NCBI RefSeq assembly: GCF_004000605.1
Contig: NZ_CP018911.1
Span: 2,523,001-2,587,000, forward strand
Reading direction: 5' to 3'
DNA: 64,000 nucleotides
DNA from: Glycocaulis alkaliphilus
GTDB lineage: Bacteria; Pseudomonadota; Alphaproteobacteria; Caulobacterales; Maricaulaceae
Part shown: one piece after another, positions 8,258 to 17,311 of the stretch
Numbering within the stretch: position 1 is the first letter of the stretch
Layout of the letters: each line of letters starts with the position of its first letter
Notes under the pieces: generated by a model
What the model was told of the DNA's origin: nothing
Database searches by the model: none
The model's input: the letters and a program-made list of their open reading frames with translations, nothing else
Made by a program: the position numbers and the translations under genes

Positions 8258-9823
8258 ATGACCCTGCTGCAAGCCTCCCTCACCGATCTGACAACGCGAA
8301 GGCTGGTCCTGGCGGCGGGCCTGTTCGGCTTGCTGCTTCTGGCCGCGCGCATAACCGGGCTGATCGTCAATCCCTCCAGCCTCTATGCCGACGAGACGCA
8401 ATACTGGGTGTGGTCGCGCGATCTGGACTGGGGCTATTTCTCCAAACCGCCGCTGATCGCCTGGATCATCGCTGCCACCACCGCTGTGTTCGGTGATTCG
8501 GACTGGGCGATCCGGCTCGCCGCACCGCTGCTGCATACCGCAACCGCGCTGCTGCTGGCGCTCAGCGCTGACCGGCTGTTTGGCCGGGCCGTAGCCGCAT
8601 GGACCTTCATTGCCTGGATCACCCTGCCCTCGGTCTGGCTGTCGGCGGCGGTCATTTCCACCGATGCGGTATTGCTGACCTGCTGGGCGCTGGCGCTTTA
8701 CGGATTTGTCCGCCTGCGCGAAGGGGCGGGGTGGAGCGCTATTGTCCTGCTGGGCGCCGGGTTCGGTTTTGGCATGCTGGCAAAATACGCCATGGGCTAT
8801 TTCGCGGCCGGGCTGGCGCTGGCGGCTATTCTCGACCCGGTCTCGCGCCGCGCGCTTGTCCGGCCGCGCCTGCTGGTGGCGGGCGCACTGGCCCTGCTCA
8901 TCATGGCACCAAACCTCATCTGGAACTGGCGCAACGACTTTGCGACCGTCTCCCACACGGCGGCCAATGCCAACTGGCGCGGGGATATGTTCAATCCCGG
9001 CGAGGCCATCACCTTCCTGATTGACCAGATGGGCGTGTTTGGCCCCGCCTTCTTCGTCGCGCTGGTGGCAGCATTCATTGTGCTGGTGCGCCAGTGGCGC
9101 AAGGGCAGCGCCGACCCGCGCCTGATCATACTGGCCTGTTTCTGCGTGCCCGCCATTCTGGTCGTGACGGGGCAGGCCTTCTTGAGCCGCGCCCACGCCA
9201 ACTGGGCGGCCAGCGCCTATGCCGCCGCCACCATCATCGTCGTGGCCGTATTGCTGCAGGGTCCGCGCTGGCGGCGCTGGGTACTGATCGGCTCGGTTGC
9301 GCTGCACACACTTGTCGGCGTGAGCTTCGCCACGCTCGCCATGAGTCCGGCCCTGACCGAGCAGGTGGGCCTTGCCAACGCGTTCAAGCGCGTGCGCGGC
9401 TGGCCGGAAACCGCAACCGCCCTGGCAGAGATTGTGGAGCGCACGGGCGTCGAGACGCTCGTTTTCGATAACCGCAATGATTTCCACCAGATGCAACGCT
9501 ATGGCGGAGCCATCAATGCAGAATTTTTCATGTGGATGCGCTATGCCGGCATCACCAATCACGCCGAACAGGGCTGGGCCCTGCCTGCAGGCTATGACGG
9601 CCCGGTCCTGATCGCATCGGAGCGGCCCATGGAAGTGCCGGTCATGGCGTTCGACTTTGCAAGCCTGGAGCGCGCCGGCGATATCCGCATTGATCTGGGC
9701 GGCGGGCGCGAGCGCCACTACCAGCTCTTCATCGCAGAAGGCTACCGGCCCGTTGTCAGGACCGACCAGTTCGAGGATGCGGTCCGCCTGTCACGTCAGG
9801 CGCGCGACACGGCCCTTCAGTAA
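8258..9823 (+). CDS. GT39-family membrane glycosyltransferase (ArnT/PMT-like)
   Basis: An integral membrane protein of 521 residues with about a dozen predicted helices. Soon after the first helix it carries YADETQYWVWSRDL and GYFSKPPLIAW, the acidic DE motif and lumenal loop of GT39/ArnT-like enzymes that take a sugar from a polyprenyl-phosphate donor. A helix-rich core (to about residue 390) precedes a soluble C-terminal region. The acceptor (lipid A, protein or another glycan) cannot be told from sequence. I prefer the ATG at 8258 because the family begins just before the first helix; ATG 8219 (MTPTSL) is also possible. The gene converges with msrA and the two 3' ends overlap by 7 nt. Confidence 0.85.
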   Translation: MTLLQASLTDLTTRRLVLAAGLFGLLLLAARITGLIVNPSSLYADETQYWVWSRDLDWGYFSKPPLIAWIIAATTAVFGDSDWAIRLAAPLLHTATALLLALSADRLFGRAVAAWTFIAWITLPSVWLSAAVISTDAVLLTCWALALYGFVRLREGAGWSAIVLLGAGFGFGMLAKYAMGYFAAGLALAAILDPVSRRALVRPRLLVAGALALLIMAPNLIWNWRNDFATVSHTAANANWRGDMFNPGEAITFLIDQMGVFGPAFFVALVAAFIVLVRQWRKGSADPRLIILACFCVPAILVVTGQAFLSRAHANWAASAYAAATIIVVAVLLQGPRWRRWVLIGSVALHTLVGVSFATLAMSPALTEQVGLANAFKRVRGWPETATALAEIVERTGVETLVFDNRNDFHQMQRYGGAINAEFFMWMRYAGITNHAEQGWALPAGYDGPVLIASERPMEVPVMAFDFASLERAGDIRIDLGGGRERHYQLFIAEGYRPVVRTDQFEDAVRLSRQARDTALQ

Positions 9824-10449
9824 CCGCCCGCCTCATTGCCCCAGATTTCGCGCAGGCGCTGATCGCGCCGGCAGCCAAAGCGGTAGCGCTGATAGCGGAT
9901 CGGATTATTCGCCGCATAGTTCTGGTGATAGTCCTCCGCTGGCCAGAAGATTTCAGCCTCGCGGATACGCACCGCCAGCGGCTGGCCGAAGCGGGCCTCG
10001 ACTTCGGCGGCGCTGGCCTCGGCAGCGGCGCGCTGCGCCTCATCGAGCGTGAAAATGGCAGGCGCATAGGCCGCCCCCCGGTCGCAGAACTGCCCGCCCC
10101 CGTCGAACGGATCGACATTGCGCCAGTAGTGATGAAGCAGCGCCTCATAGCTGACGATCTGCGGGTCATAGATGATCTCGACCGCCTCGACATGGCCGGT
10201 ATTGCCATTGACCACCTGACGGTACTCGGGATTCTCCACATGCCCGCCGGTAAAACCGGAGACCACGTCGATCACGCCGTCGAGCCGCTCAAAGTCGGCC
10301 TCGGTACACCAGAAGCAGCCCGAGGCAAGAATTGCGCGGGCCTGCCCGTCCGGCAGGGCGGCGGGTTCGCCAGCCTCTTGCGCTGTCCCGGCAGAGCTGT
10401 CCGAGCAGGCCATCAGGAAGGCTGCGGCAATAAGGGCGAGGAGGCGCAT
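9817..10449 (-). CDS. msrA: Peptide-methionine (S)-S-oxide reductase, lipoprotein form
   Basis: MsrA reduces methionine-S-sulfoxide in proteins. The catalytic GCFWC motif is at residues 44-48, followed by TEADFERLDGVIDVVSGFTGG, and EVIYDP and QFCDRG regions are present. The protein starts MRLLALIAAAFLMACSDSS, a lipoprotein signal with lipobox Cys15, so it is probably anchored in the cell envelope and repairs periplasmic proteins. I chose ATG 10449 because it gives this signal peptide and has an AAGGA ribosome-binding site; the frame is open further upstream without similarity. No MsrB gene is adjacent. Confidence 0.93.
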   Translation of the reverse strand: MRLLALIAAAFLMACSDSSAGTAQEAGEPAALPDGQARAILASGCFWCTEADFERLDGVIDVVSGFTGGHVENPEYRQVVNGNTGHVEAVEIIYDPQIVSYEALLHHYWRNVDPFDGGGQFCDRGAAYAPAIFTLDEAQRAAAEASAAEVEARFGQPLAVRIREAEIFWPAEDYHQNYAANNPIRYQRYRFGCRRDQRLREIWGNEAGGY

Positions 10450-10543
10450 GGCGGTATCCTTCCGGTCAGCTGACAGTGAGTAAATGACGCAGACTGCCGT
10501 CAGGGAAAGCCCCGCACGCGAAATTGTGACACGCAAGGCGGGA

Positions 10544-11485
10544 TCAGCTGATACCGCCCAGCTCCTCCAGCCCCGCCGCCAGCGCAAGGTTCTGCACGGC
10601 CTGAACGGCGGCGCCTTTCAGGAGATTGTCGAGTGCGCAGACCAGTGTCGCATTGCGTCCGCCCTCGCCCACAGACCAGCCGCCGATCACTGCGCCCGGA
10701 ATATCCTGCCCGTCACGGATTTCGGGGATGGTGTCAGAGAGGCGGATCAGCTTTTCGCCGCCATAGGCTTCTGCATAGCGGCTTTTCAGCGCTTCCAGCG
10801 TCACCGGCGCGGCAAAGTTCAGCTGCGCGGTCAGGGTGATGCCCCGAAAGAAGGCAGCGACATGGGGTGAGAAGCGCACTTCATGGGCAAGATGACGGCT
10901 CATCTCGCGCTCATGCATGTGGCCGGTGAGGCTGTAGGGCATGAGATTGTCGCGCAGCGCCTCGAGATCGTTCTTGCGGCTGGGCGTGGTGCCTGCGCCG
11001 GAATAGCCCGACACGCCAAACAGATGCGCCGGACCGCTCAAGAGATCACGCACCGGATGCACGCAGAGCTGTCCCGCCGTGGCATAGCAGCCCGGATTGG
11101 AGATGCGCGCCGCGCCTTTCAGGCGCTCCCGGCCGTAAAGCTCCGGCAGGCCATAAGCCCAGCTGCCGTCAAAGCGGTAATCGGCCGACAGATCGACCAG
11201 GATCGTGCCCGGCGCTGCGGCTTCAATCGCCGCCACATAGGGCGCGGCTTCGCCATTGGGCAGCGCCAGTATCACCGCGTCCGCACCGCGCGCCGCGACG
11301 TCTTGCGGCCCCATGGCCTCGAAGGTCAGCCCATCGCGGGCTTCAGGCGCGAGATTGGATACCGGCTCACCCGCCATCGCCCGCGAGGAGGCAAAGACCA
11401 GCTCCATATCGCTGCGGCGCGACAGGATGGCGATGAGCTCCTTGCCGGTATGTCCGCGCGCACCCACAAGACCGACGGTCAGCAT
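10544..11485 (-). CDS. argC: N-acetyl-gamma-glutamyl-phosphate reductase
   Basis: ArgC makes N-acetylglutamate semialdehyde from N-acetylglutamyl phosphate using NADPH. The 313-residue protein has the N-terminal nucleotide-binding segment VGLVGARGHTGKEL (4-17) and the catalytic Cys133 in ISNPGCYATAG, and it has the shorter length of the type-2/short ArgC forms. It is the last gene of the argF'-argB/A-argC operon, 4 bases after the kinase/synthase stop. Confidence 0.95.
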   Translation of the reverse strand: MLTVGLVGARGHTGKELIAILSRRSDMELVFASSRAMAGEPVSNLAPEARDGLTFEAMGPQDVAARGADAVILALPNGEAAPYVAAIEAAAPGTILVDLSADYRFDGSWAYGLPELYGRERLKGAARISNPGCYATAGQLCVHPVRDLLSGPAHLFGVSGYSGAGTTPSRKNDLEALRDNLMPYSLTGHMHEREMSRHLAHEVRFSPHVAAFFRGITLTAQLNFAAPVTLEALKSRYAEAYGGEKLIRLSDTIPEIRDGQDIPGAVIGGWSVGEGGRNATLVCALDNLLKGAAVQAVQNLALAAGLEELGGIS

Positions 11486-11489
11486 GGCT

Positions 11490-12845
11490 CTAGCTCCTCA
11501 GCGTCGGCGGCAGGGCCGCGATACGCTCCACCATCGCCGGAATGCGCGACAGATTATCCTCTCCGCGCCAGAACACCGTCCAGTGGCCAGTCTTCACCGC
11601 GCCATGGCAGGTAGCGAAGTAGAACTCATTGACGGGATTATCGGTGCGCGAGCGCCAGTAAAGGCGCGGCGCATAGGCGATCAGCTTGCGCCAGACAGCC
11701 CCGCCCAGCCCCTCGCCGCGCGCATCGTCGAGCACAGCAAACTTGTCGAGATAGATGATATCATCGAGCCGCGAGGTGATGGCCGCCGCGCGGTAGCTCT
11801 CGGTCACGAATGCGCGGTCAAAGTCCAGCGCTTCGAAATACCCCTCCACCAGCTTGCGCCCGAAGGCCTGTTCGATCAGCGGGGCCGCACGCGCCGGGTC
11901 GAGATCGGCCTTGGTCATGATCTCCAGCATGCGCTCGCCCTTGCGCACCAGTGTGCCGGATCCGGCATGGGTGAACAGCTCCTTGGCGAGTTCCCCCGGA
12001 CTGGTGATCGAGACCGAGCTGGACAGTGGCAGATCATCAAGCAGACGCTTGATCTCTTCCATTTTCAGACGCATCCCGCCCGACACCCAGTCCGCGCCCA
12101 TCAGCTCGTCAAAATCGGTGGCGAGGTTGATGGCCGAGATGGCTTTTCCGGCTTCATCCAGAAGCGCGCCCGTGCCCGTCAGGAAGACGATCTTGTAGGG
12201 CTGCAGCGCGTGTACGAGCGCGCGCACGGCGGCATCGGCATTGATATTGACCATGCGCCCGTCTGCCGTATCGCCAAGACAGGCCAGGATCGGCGCCTGC
12301 CCGGCGCGCGCCGCCGCTGCAACCAGATCAAGGCGCACAGCCTTGGGATCGCCGACGCGCCCAAGCTCCGCCTCATCCATCAGCTCGGCTTCAAACACGC
12401 CTGAGGGGATGGCCGCCGCGCGCCCGCCGCAATCGCGGATCGCCTGCACCAGATCGAGATTCACGCGCGTCAGCGTATCGCGGATCACGGGGATCGCTTC
12501 GGGCGGGGTCACGCGCAGGCCCTGCTTGCGCACGGTCTCGATGCCCGCCTCGGCCAGCGCCTTGTCGAGCTGCGGACCGCCGCCATGCACCACGATGGGA
12601 GCCAGCCCCACCGTCTGCAGGAAGGCGAGCGAGGCTGACAGCGCCTCCATCTCCTCTTCCATCACCGCGCCGCCGACCTTGATGACAGCGAAACGCTCCT
12701 GATCGAGGCGCGAGAAACGGGTCAGATACTCGCGTATCTCCTTGCCGTCGCGCATCTGGGAGAGAAGCTGGACGATGGCCGAGCGTACGGGAACAGCGGC
12801 CCCGCCGCGTTCATTTGCCGAATTACCGGCTGCCTGATCGATCAC
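11490..12845 (-). CDS. argB: Bifunctional N-acetylglutamate synthase/kinase
   Basis: This 451-residue protein joins two activities of early arginine synthesis. The amino-acid-kinase domain (about 50-290) shows KVGGAVMEEEME, VVHGGGPQLDKAL and INADAAVRAL, as in acetylglutamate kinase. The C-terminal 150 residues form a GNAT-like NAT domain (FDRAFVTESYRAAAI, DDIIYLDKFAVLDDARGEGLGGAVW), as in vertebrate-like synthases. This architecture is the one characterised from Maricaulis maris (NAGS/K), where one chain both acetylates glutamate and phosphorylates the product. Its ATG overlaps the argF' stop by 4 nt, so translation is probably coupled. Arginine feedback is expected from the family but was not tested here. 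Confidence 0.93.
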   Translation of the reverse strand: MIDQAAGNSANERGGAAVPVRSAIVQLLSQMRDGKEIREYLTRFSRLDQERFAVIKVGGAVMEEEMEALSASLAFLQTVGLAPIVVHGGGPQLDKALAEAGIETVRKQGLRVTPPEAIPVIRDTLTRVNLDLVQAIRDCGGRAAAIPSGVFEAELMDEAELGRVGDPKAVRLDLVAAAARAGQAPILACLGDTADGRMVNINADAAVRALVHALQPYKIVFLTGTGALLDEAGKAISAINLATDFDELMGADWVSGGMRLKMEEIKRLLDDLPLSSSVSITSPGELAKELFTHAGSGTLVRKGERMLEIMTKADLDPARAAPLIEQAFGRKLVEGYFEALDFDRAFVTESYRAAAITSRLDDIIYLDKFAVLDDARGEGLGGAVWRKLIAYAPRLYWRSRTDNPVNEFYFATCHGAVKTGHWTVFWRGEDNLSRIPAMVERIAALPPTLRS

Positions 12846-13849
12846 GCCGCCCCTCCTTTTACGAGGGCTTCCATGATCGCCTTTTGCACGTGCAGACGGT
12901 TTTCCGCTTCCGCCATACCGATAAAGGCGGGCGAATCCACGACCGAGTCTGCAATCTTCACATTACGGCGCATGGGCAGGCAGTGGCTGACGACCGCATT
13001 GTCCGTCATCGCCATCTTGGCATCGTCAATCATGAAGCCTGCGCCCTTGGCGCGGTGGGGCGCTTCACCGTCCCACTGGCCGAAAAAGGGCAGCGCGCCC
13101 CAGCTCTTGGCATACACGGCGTGCGCGCCGCTATAGGCCGCCTTCACATCGGTGGTGACGGTAAGCGAGCTGCCGGCATCACCGCAGAATTTCTCGGCCG
13201 CGTCCATGTAGCGCTGATCGAGGCGATAGACCTCGTCCGGGATCAGAAGGCGCACATTCATGCCAAACTTCGACGCAATCAGCAGCGCGGAATTGGCCAC
13301 AGCGGTGTTGAGCGGCTTGGGATGCGGTACCCAGGTGAGAAGAAACTCCTTGCCGCGCACATCGCCGATAGCGTCCTGCAGGGCCATCATATGGGCCAGC
13401 TCCTGACAGGGATGGACGATTGTTTCCATGTTGATGACAGGAACCGTGGCGTATTTCGCATACGCCATGATCAGCGGATCCTCGCGCTCGGCCGTCCAGT
13501 TCTCGAACTTGGGGAAGCAGCGGATCGCGATGAGATCGACGTAAGAAGACAGCACGCGTGCGGCCTCCTTCACGTGCTCTTCGGCCGTGCCATCCATGAT
13601 GGCCCCGTCCTCGAACTCGACCGGCCAGGTACCGCCGCGTGCATCGAGCACGATGGCATGGCCGCCCAGCTGGTGAGCGCCAAGGTCAAACGAGGTGCGC
13701 GTGCGCAGGGACGGGTTGAAGAAGACGAGCGCGATGGACTTGCCTTTGAGCGCATCGCCTTGCGGGCTTTCGCGGTATCGGCGCGCACGGTCGATCAGGC
13801 TCTGAAGTTCTTGTCTCGACCAGTCAGCGGTAGACAGGAAATGCCGCAT
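12842..13849 (-). CDS. argF': N-acetylornithine carbamoyltransferase
   Basis: A transcarbamylase of 335 residues. The carbamoyl-phosphate motif SLRTRT is at 47-52, HPCQELAH and the C-terminal HCLPMRRNVK are present, and the sequence is close to Xanthomonas AOTCase. Glu90 in DGTAEEH aligns with Glu92 of the Xanthomonas enzyme, which is known to select acetylornithine; succinylornithine enzymes have Pro there. The Lys in RRNVK aligns with the carboxylated lysine of that enzyme. The product would therefore be N-acetylcitrulline, which must be deacetylated by an enzyme encoded outside this window. It is the first gene of the arg operon. Confidence 0.9.
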   Translation of the reverse strand: MRHFLSTADWSRQELQSLIDRARRYRESPQGDALKGKSIALVFFNPSLRTRTSFDLGAHQLGGHAIVLDARGGTWPVEFEDGAIMDGTAEEHVKEAARVLSSYVDLIAIRCFPKFENWTAEREDPLIMAYAKYATVPVINMETIVHPCQELAHMMALQDAIGDVRGKEFLLTWVPHPKPLNTAVANSALLIASKFGMNVRLLIPDEVYRLDQRYMDAAEKFCGDAGSSLTVTTDVKAAYSGAHAVYAKSWGALPFFGQWDGEAPHRAKGAGFMIDDAKMAMTDNAVVSHCLPMRRNVKIADSVVDSPAFIGMAEAENRLHVQKAIMEALVKGGAA

Positions 13850-13966
13850 CGTTTCACGCGCCTCCCTTGGGCGTTGGAAAGCTCACGCGTTTAGCGCTCA
13901 TTGCTGCGTTGCGCAAACGGGTGTGTGAGCGGGAGGAATGTTTGAGCCTTCACGCGCCTGGCGTTT

Positions 13967-14054
13967 GAACCCCCGGAAGCCCGCAGGGCTATCCGGGGCC
14001 TCGGGCCAGTTCTGCAAGAGGCCCCGGCTCGCGCTTCGCTTGGCCGGGAGTTCA
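13967..14054 (+). repeat. Two-hairpin intergenic repeat, copy B
   Basis: Same organisation as copy A. The inner stem of the first hairpin is AGCCC/GGGCT, a compensatory change from AGCGC/GCGCT in copy A. The second hairpin is GGCCCCGGCTCGCG...TTGGCCGGGA. It lies between the argF' start and the L,D-transpeptidase stop. Confidence 0.8.
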
Positions 14055-14071
14055 GTATCTGGCTGAACCGC

Positions 14072-15571
14072 TCACGGGCTGCCCTGCACGGCGGCCGTGA
14101 GGACTTCGGCATGGTCCTCCACCGCACTCTCCCCGCGCGCATCGGCGTCCAGCGCCGCGATGAGAGCCGCGTCGCGGCTATAGATGTCGTGGATGAAGCG
14201 GACATGGCCGAAACGGTCCGACACGGCGGTAAAATAGAGGATGTGGACAGGGATGTGATTGCGCAGCCAGACGCGGCGCGTTCGGCCATTGTCAAAGGCC
14301 TCCTCCATCGCCTCGCGCGTCCAGCCCGTCTCGCCCTGCAGCACCCACCAGGCGAGCTCGCGCGGCTCGTCGACGCGTACACAGCCGGAGGATTCATTGC
14401 GCTGCACATTGTCAAACAGGGCACGATGGGGCGTGTCGTGAATGTAGATATTGTGGATGTTGGGGAACATGAATTTCACCTCCCCCATAGAATTGCCGCG
14501 TCCCGGCACCTGGATGACGCGGTAACGGCCATTGGCCCAGTCCGCCTGCGACGGGTTGACGACCCTGCCGGTAGACTGGTCCACCAGCCGGTAGCCCGAC
14601 GCCAGCGCATAGCCCGGATTGGTCTGGAACCGCCTGAGCCAGGGCGCGCCCAGGCTGGTGGGCGTGTACCAGACCGGATTGATCTCGATAAAGGTCATGT
14701 CCTCGGAGAAGATCGGCGTGCGGTTATAGCCCCGCCCGATCATGGAGCGGTGTACCCGCTCCACCTGCCCGCCTGACCACGCTTCCAGCCGGTAGTCGGC
14801 GAGGTTTACCCGGATATGGCGCTCGCCCAGATCACGCGGCACCCAGCGCCAGCGCTCCAGATTGGCGCGCACCTGATCGAGCCGGTGACGCGGCGGCGTA
14901 TTCAGCTCCCGCAAGGTACCCGGCCCCACGACCCCGTCCGTCGCCAGATTGTGCCGCGCCTGAAAGCGGATCAGCGCCGTTCGCAGCATGTCATCAAACG
15001 GCGTGTCCGGTGGCGCGAGTCGCGCCAGCAAGCCTTCCTGATGCAGGCGCGCACGCAACGCATCCACCCGCGCGCCACTATCACCAAGCCCCAGCCTCGG
15101 CCCGCCTGCTATGGGTGAATGGGCACGCAGCAGCGCATGACGGCGGATCAGCTCGCGGCGCAAGGCCATATAGTCAGGGTGGGAGGGGCTGAACCCCTCC
15201 AGCGTGGCAAACACGGCATTCTCACGAAGGGCTGTCGCCATCGCCATGTCGAGGTCGAGCCTGCGCTGCGGCGCGGTCCAGTCCGGTTCCAGCTGTCGCG
15301 GATCGATCCGGCCAATCGCAAGGTCGCGCGCGAGCGCCATGAAGCCCTCGCGGGCCAGTGCATCGCGTTCCGGCCCCGCGCTCAAGGCGAGCACCGCTTC
15401 GGGTGCAGGGTAATGGCCAGATGTCAGCCCGTGCGTCCACGCCTCGCTCAACGCATCGGCCAGATCGGCGATGTGGCTGTCGCTCCACGCCTGGCGCGCA
15501 TGCGCGGGACCTGCGACGGCCAACACCAGTGCGCATAGCGCTAACGTCGTGAAAAAGGCGCGTGCGCCCAT
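14072..15571 (-). CDS. L,D-transpeptidase with peptidoglycan-binding domain (YcbB/LdtD-like)
   Basis: A periplasmic cell-wall cross-linking enzyme of 499 residues. It has a signal peptide (MGARAFFTTLALCALVLAVAGPAHA), an N-terminal scaffold, a PG_binding_1 motif (LGDSGARVDALRARL...DGVVGPGTLRELN) and a YkuD catalytic domain. The active-site signature is IHDTPHRALF...ESSGCVRVDEP, with His and the nucleophilic Cys. The domain order matches LdtD/YcbB, which forms 3-3 cross-links. ATG 15571 gives the signal peptide and has AGGAG directly upstream; a GTG at 15640 would add residues without similarity. Transcription probably ends at the repeat downstream. Confidence 0.9.
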   Translation of the reverse strand: MGARAFFTTLALCALVLAVAGPAHARQAWSDSHIADLADALSEAWTHGLTSGHYPAPEAVLALSAGPERDALAREGFMALARDLAIGRIDPRQLEPDWTAPQRRLDLDMAMATALRENAVFATLEGFSPSHPDYMALRRELIRRHALLRAHSPIAGGPRLGLGDSGARVDALRARLHQEGLLARLAPPDTPFDDMLRTALIRFQARHNLATDGVVGPGTLRELNTPPRHRLDQVRANLERWRWVPRDLGERHIRVNLADYRLEAWSGGQVERVHRSMIGRGYNRTPIFSEDMTFIEINPVWYTPTSLGAPWLRRFQTNPGYALASGYRLVDQSTGRVVNPSQADWANGRYRVIQVPGRGNSMGEVKFMFPNIHNIYIHDTPHRALFDNVQRNESSGCVRVDEPRELAWWVLQGETGWTREAMEEAFDNGRTRRVWLRNHIPVHILYFTAVSDRFGHVRFIHDIYSRDAALIAALDADARGESAVEDHAEVLTAAVQGSP

Positions 15572-15651
15572 CTCCTGCCCCCTCGGCCGTGCCGGCGAGG
15601 TTAACAAGACCTTGCCGCGATGAGAACGGGAAATAATCACGCAAACAAAAA

Positions 15652-15676
15652 CCCCGGACCGATATAGGGTCCGGGG
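15652..15676 (-). terminator. Rho-independent terminator of the acidic lipoprotein gene
   Basis: A perfect 9-bp stem CCCCGGACC/GGTCCGGGG with a 7-nt loop, followed on the minus strand by TTTTTGTTTG. It begins 33 bases after the lipoprotein stop and separates that gene from the L,D-transpeptidase. Confidence 0.85.
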
Positions 15677-15709
15677 CCATTGTTACTCTCGAATGCCGGT
15701 GAGGCCGCC

Positions 15710-15982
15710 TTATTCAGGCGCGCCGTCCTCCGGGCTTTCCTCGGTGGCTTCTTCCCAAGCCTCTTCGGCGTCTTCAGCCCATTCTTCGGTCTGATCGGTC
15801 GTCGCATCCCAGGCATCGCCAGCAGCGTCGGTGGTGTCATCCCACGCTTCTTCTACCGGGCTTTGCTCTTCAGTGCCCAGCGCCTCATCGATTGCTTCGC
15901 CCGCTTCTTCTGCCGGACCCTGCTGCTCACAGGCGGCCAGAATCGCACTTGCAGCGAATGCAGCCAGAACAAACTTTTTCAT
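15710..15982 (-). CDS. Small acidic lipoprotein with spaced tryptophans
   Basis: A 90-residue protein with a lipoprotein signal (MKKFVLAAFAASAILAAC, lipobox Cys18) and a very acidic mature part. Trp residues recur at intervals of 8-11 within Asp/Glu/Ala/Thr-rich sequence (EEAWDDTT, GDAWDATT, EEWAEDA, EEAWEEA), which could form an amphipathic helix. The start is set by the signal peptide and a GGAGAAG ribosome-binding site 6 nt upstream; the frame is open further upstream without similarity. It has its own terminator. I do not recognise a family or function. Confidence 0.8.
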   Translation of the reverse strand: MKKFVLAAFAASAILAACEQQGPAEEAGEAIDEALGTEEQSPVEEAWDDTTDAAGDAWDATTDQTEEWAEDAEEAWEEATEESPEDGAPE

Positions 15983-16215
15983 CGTCAACTTCTCCATCAG
16001 TGACCTGTCCATCAGGGAGGCCGGCGGCGCTATTCGTGCCCCGGTTTTTTGCAGCCCCGCGGAATAACCGCGAAGGAAAGCCAACAGCTTATTGGCTTCC
16101 CGTCAAGCAATAACAGGGTGTATCGCCCCGAAATCACCGTCCGCAACGCCGGGAATAAACGCACGCCTGCCGCATTTGGTTGCAGCCCATTTGCGGTAAA
16201 CAGCATTCACCGGCC

Positions 16216-17196
16216 TTACAGTTTTGTCATCCGGGCATGGTGGACGCCGCGCGCAATGGCCCGCGCCAGACAGTCAGCTGCCAGATTGCCAAGCCGGGCA
16301 AGGGACAAGGGCGCAGGATCCGGCAGGCCAGCCCGCCCGGTCGACGCCACGAACACCACATCGCCATCAAAGGGCGTATGCACCGGACGGATCGCGCGCG
16401 CCATGCCATCCTGCGCCATGATGGCGACCCGCCGCGCCTGATCAGGTGTCAGCGCCGCATCCGTGGCAATGATGGCAAGCGTGGTGTTGGCGCGCAGGCC
16501 GGGATTGAACTTCGCCTCGCCCCAGTCTTCCAGATCGTCCAGCGAAGCAGGCGCGCAGCCCAGCCCGCCAAACTCGCTCTCCCGCTCAAACGGCGCGGCC
16601 CAGTACTGCTGCGTACCGGGCACTGTCACCGAACCGAAACTGTTCACGCACACAAGCGCGCTGACCGTGTAGCCCTCGCGCGATTTCACGCTGGCAGAGC
16701 CGGTTCCGCCGGGCAAGGCCCCAGCCCTTGCGCCAAACCCGGCCCCGGCGCGGCCAAGGCGCACGGGCGCGCGGCGGCGGGCATCGTCAAGCGCGGCGCG
16801 GCCCAGCCGCGCATAGGGCGGTTCCTCGCCCCAGCCCTTGTCTCCGCCATTGGCCAGATCATAGAGGATCGCCGCCGGTACGATGGGAGAGGCCGGCACG
16901 CCCGGCTGGGGCATCAGTGCATAGCCACGGCCCTCAGCTCCAAGCGCGGCGCATACCGCATCGGCTGCGCCCAGCCCGTAGACAGAGCCGCCCGACAGCA
17001 CGATGGCGTCCACGCCTTCCACCAGCCCACCGGGGCGCAGCACATCGCTTTCGCGTGTGCCGGGGCCGCCGCCGCGCACATCGATGGCGGCAATCGCGGG
17101 TTCGTCGAACAGCACCAGCGTGACGCCGGTGCGGACGGCCTCATCCTCGGCCTGTCCGACGCTGAGCCCGGCTATATCGGTGAGGTCGTTGTGCAT
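16216..17196 (-). CDS. P1 (DmpA/S58) family peptidase
   Basis: An Ntn-hydrolase-like aminopeptidase of 326 residues. The family pattern is clear: an N-terminal LTDIAGLSVGQAED segment, RGGGPGTRESDVLRPGGLVE, VLSGGSVYGLGAADAV and a core VCVNSFGSV. In this family the precursor cleaves itself before the nucleophilic Ser/Thr; here Asn185-Ser186 is the likely cleavage point, by analogy with beta-aminopeptidase BapA (inference). No signal peptide is visible. It would release N-terminal residues from short or beta-amino peptides. The gene stands alone. A weak inverted repeat at about 16073-16099 downstream might end its transcript. Confidence 0.85.
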   Translation of the reverse strand: MHNDLTDIAGLSVGQAEDEAVRTGVTLVLFDEPAIAAIDVRGGGPGTRESDVLRPGGLVEGVDAIVLSGGSVYGLGAADAVCAALGAEGRGYALMPQPGVPASPIVPAAILYDLANGGDKGWGEEPPYARLGRAALDDARRRAPVRLGRAGAGFGARAGALPGGTGSASVKSREGYTVSALVCVNSFGSVTVPGTQQYWAAPFERESEFGGLGCAPASLDDLEDWGEAKFNPGLRANTTLAIIATDAALTPDQARRVAIMAQDGMARAIRPVHTPFDGDVVFVASTGRAGLPDPAPLSLARLGNLAADCLARAIARGVHHARMTKL

Positions 17197-17257
17197 TACT
17201 CGCGCTCCTGCTCGGCGGCGTCAGCCTAGCCGCATCTCTAAAGCAGACAAAAGAAAA

Positions 17258-17283
17258 CCCCCGCAAGGCGGACCTTGCGGGGG
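17258..17283 (-). terminator. Rho-independent terminator of the second TonB-dependent receptor
   Basis: A perfect 11-bp stem (CCCCCGCAAGG/CCTTGCGGGGG) with a 4-nt loop, followed on the minus strand by TTTTCTTTTG. It lies 28 bases beyond the receptor stop codon. Confidence 0.9.
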
Positions 17284-17311
17284 CAAAACCGTCCAGTGAC
17301 GGGAGGAGAGC

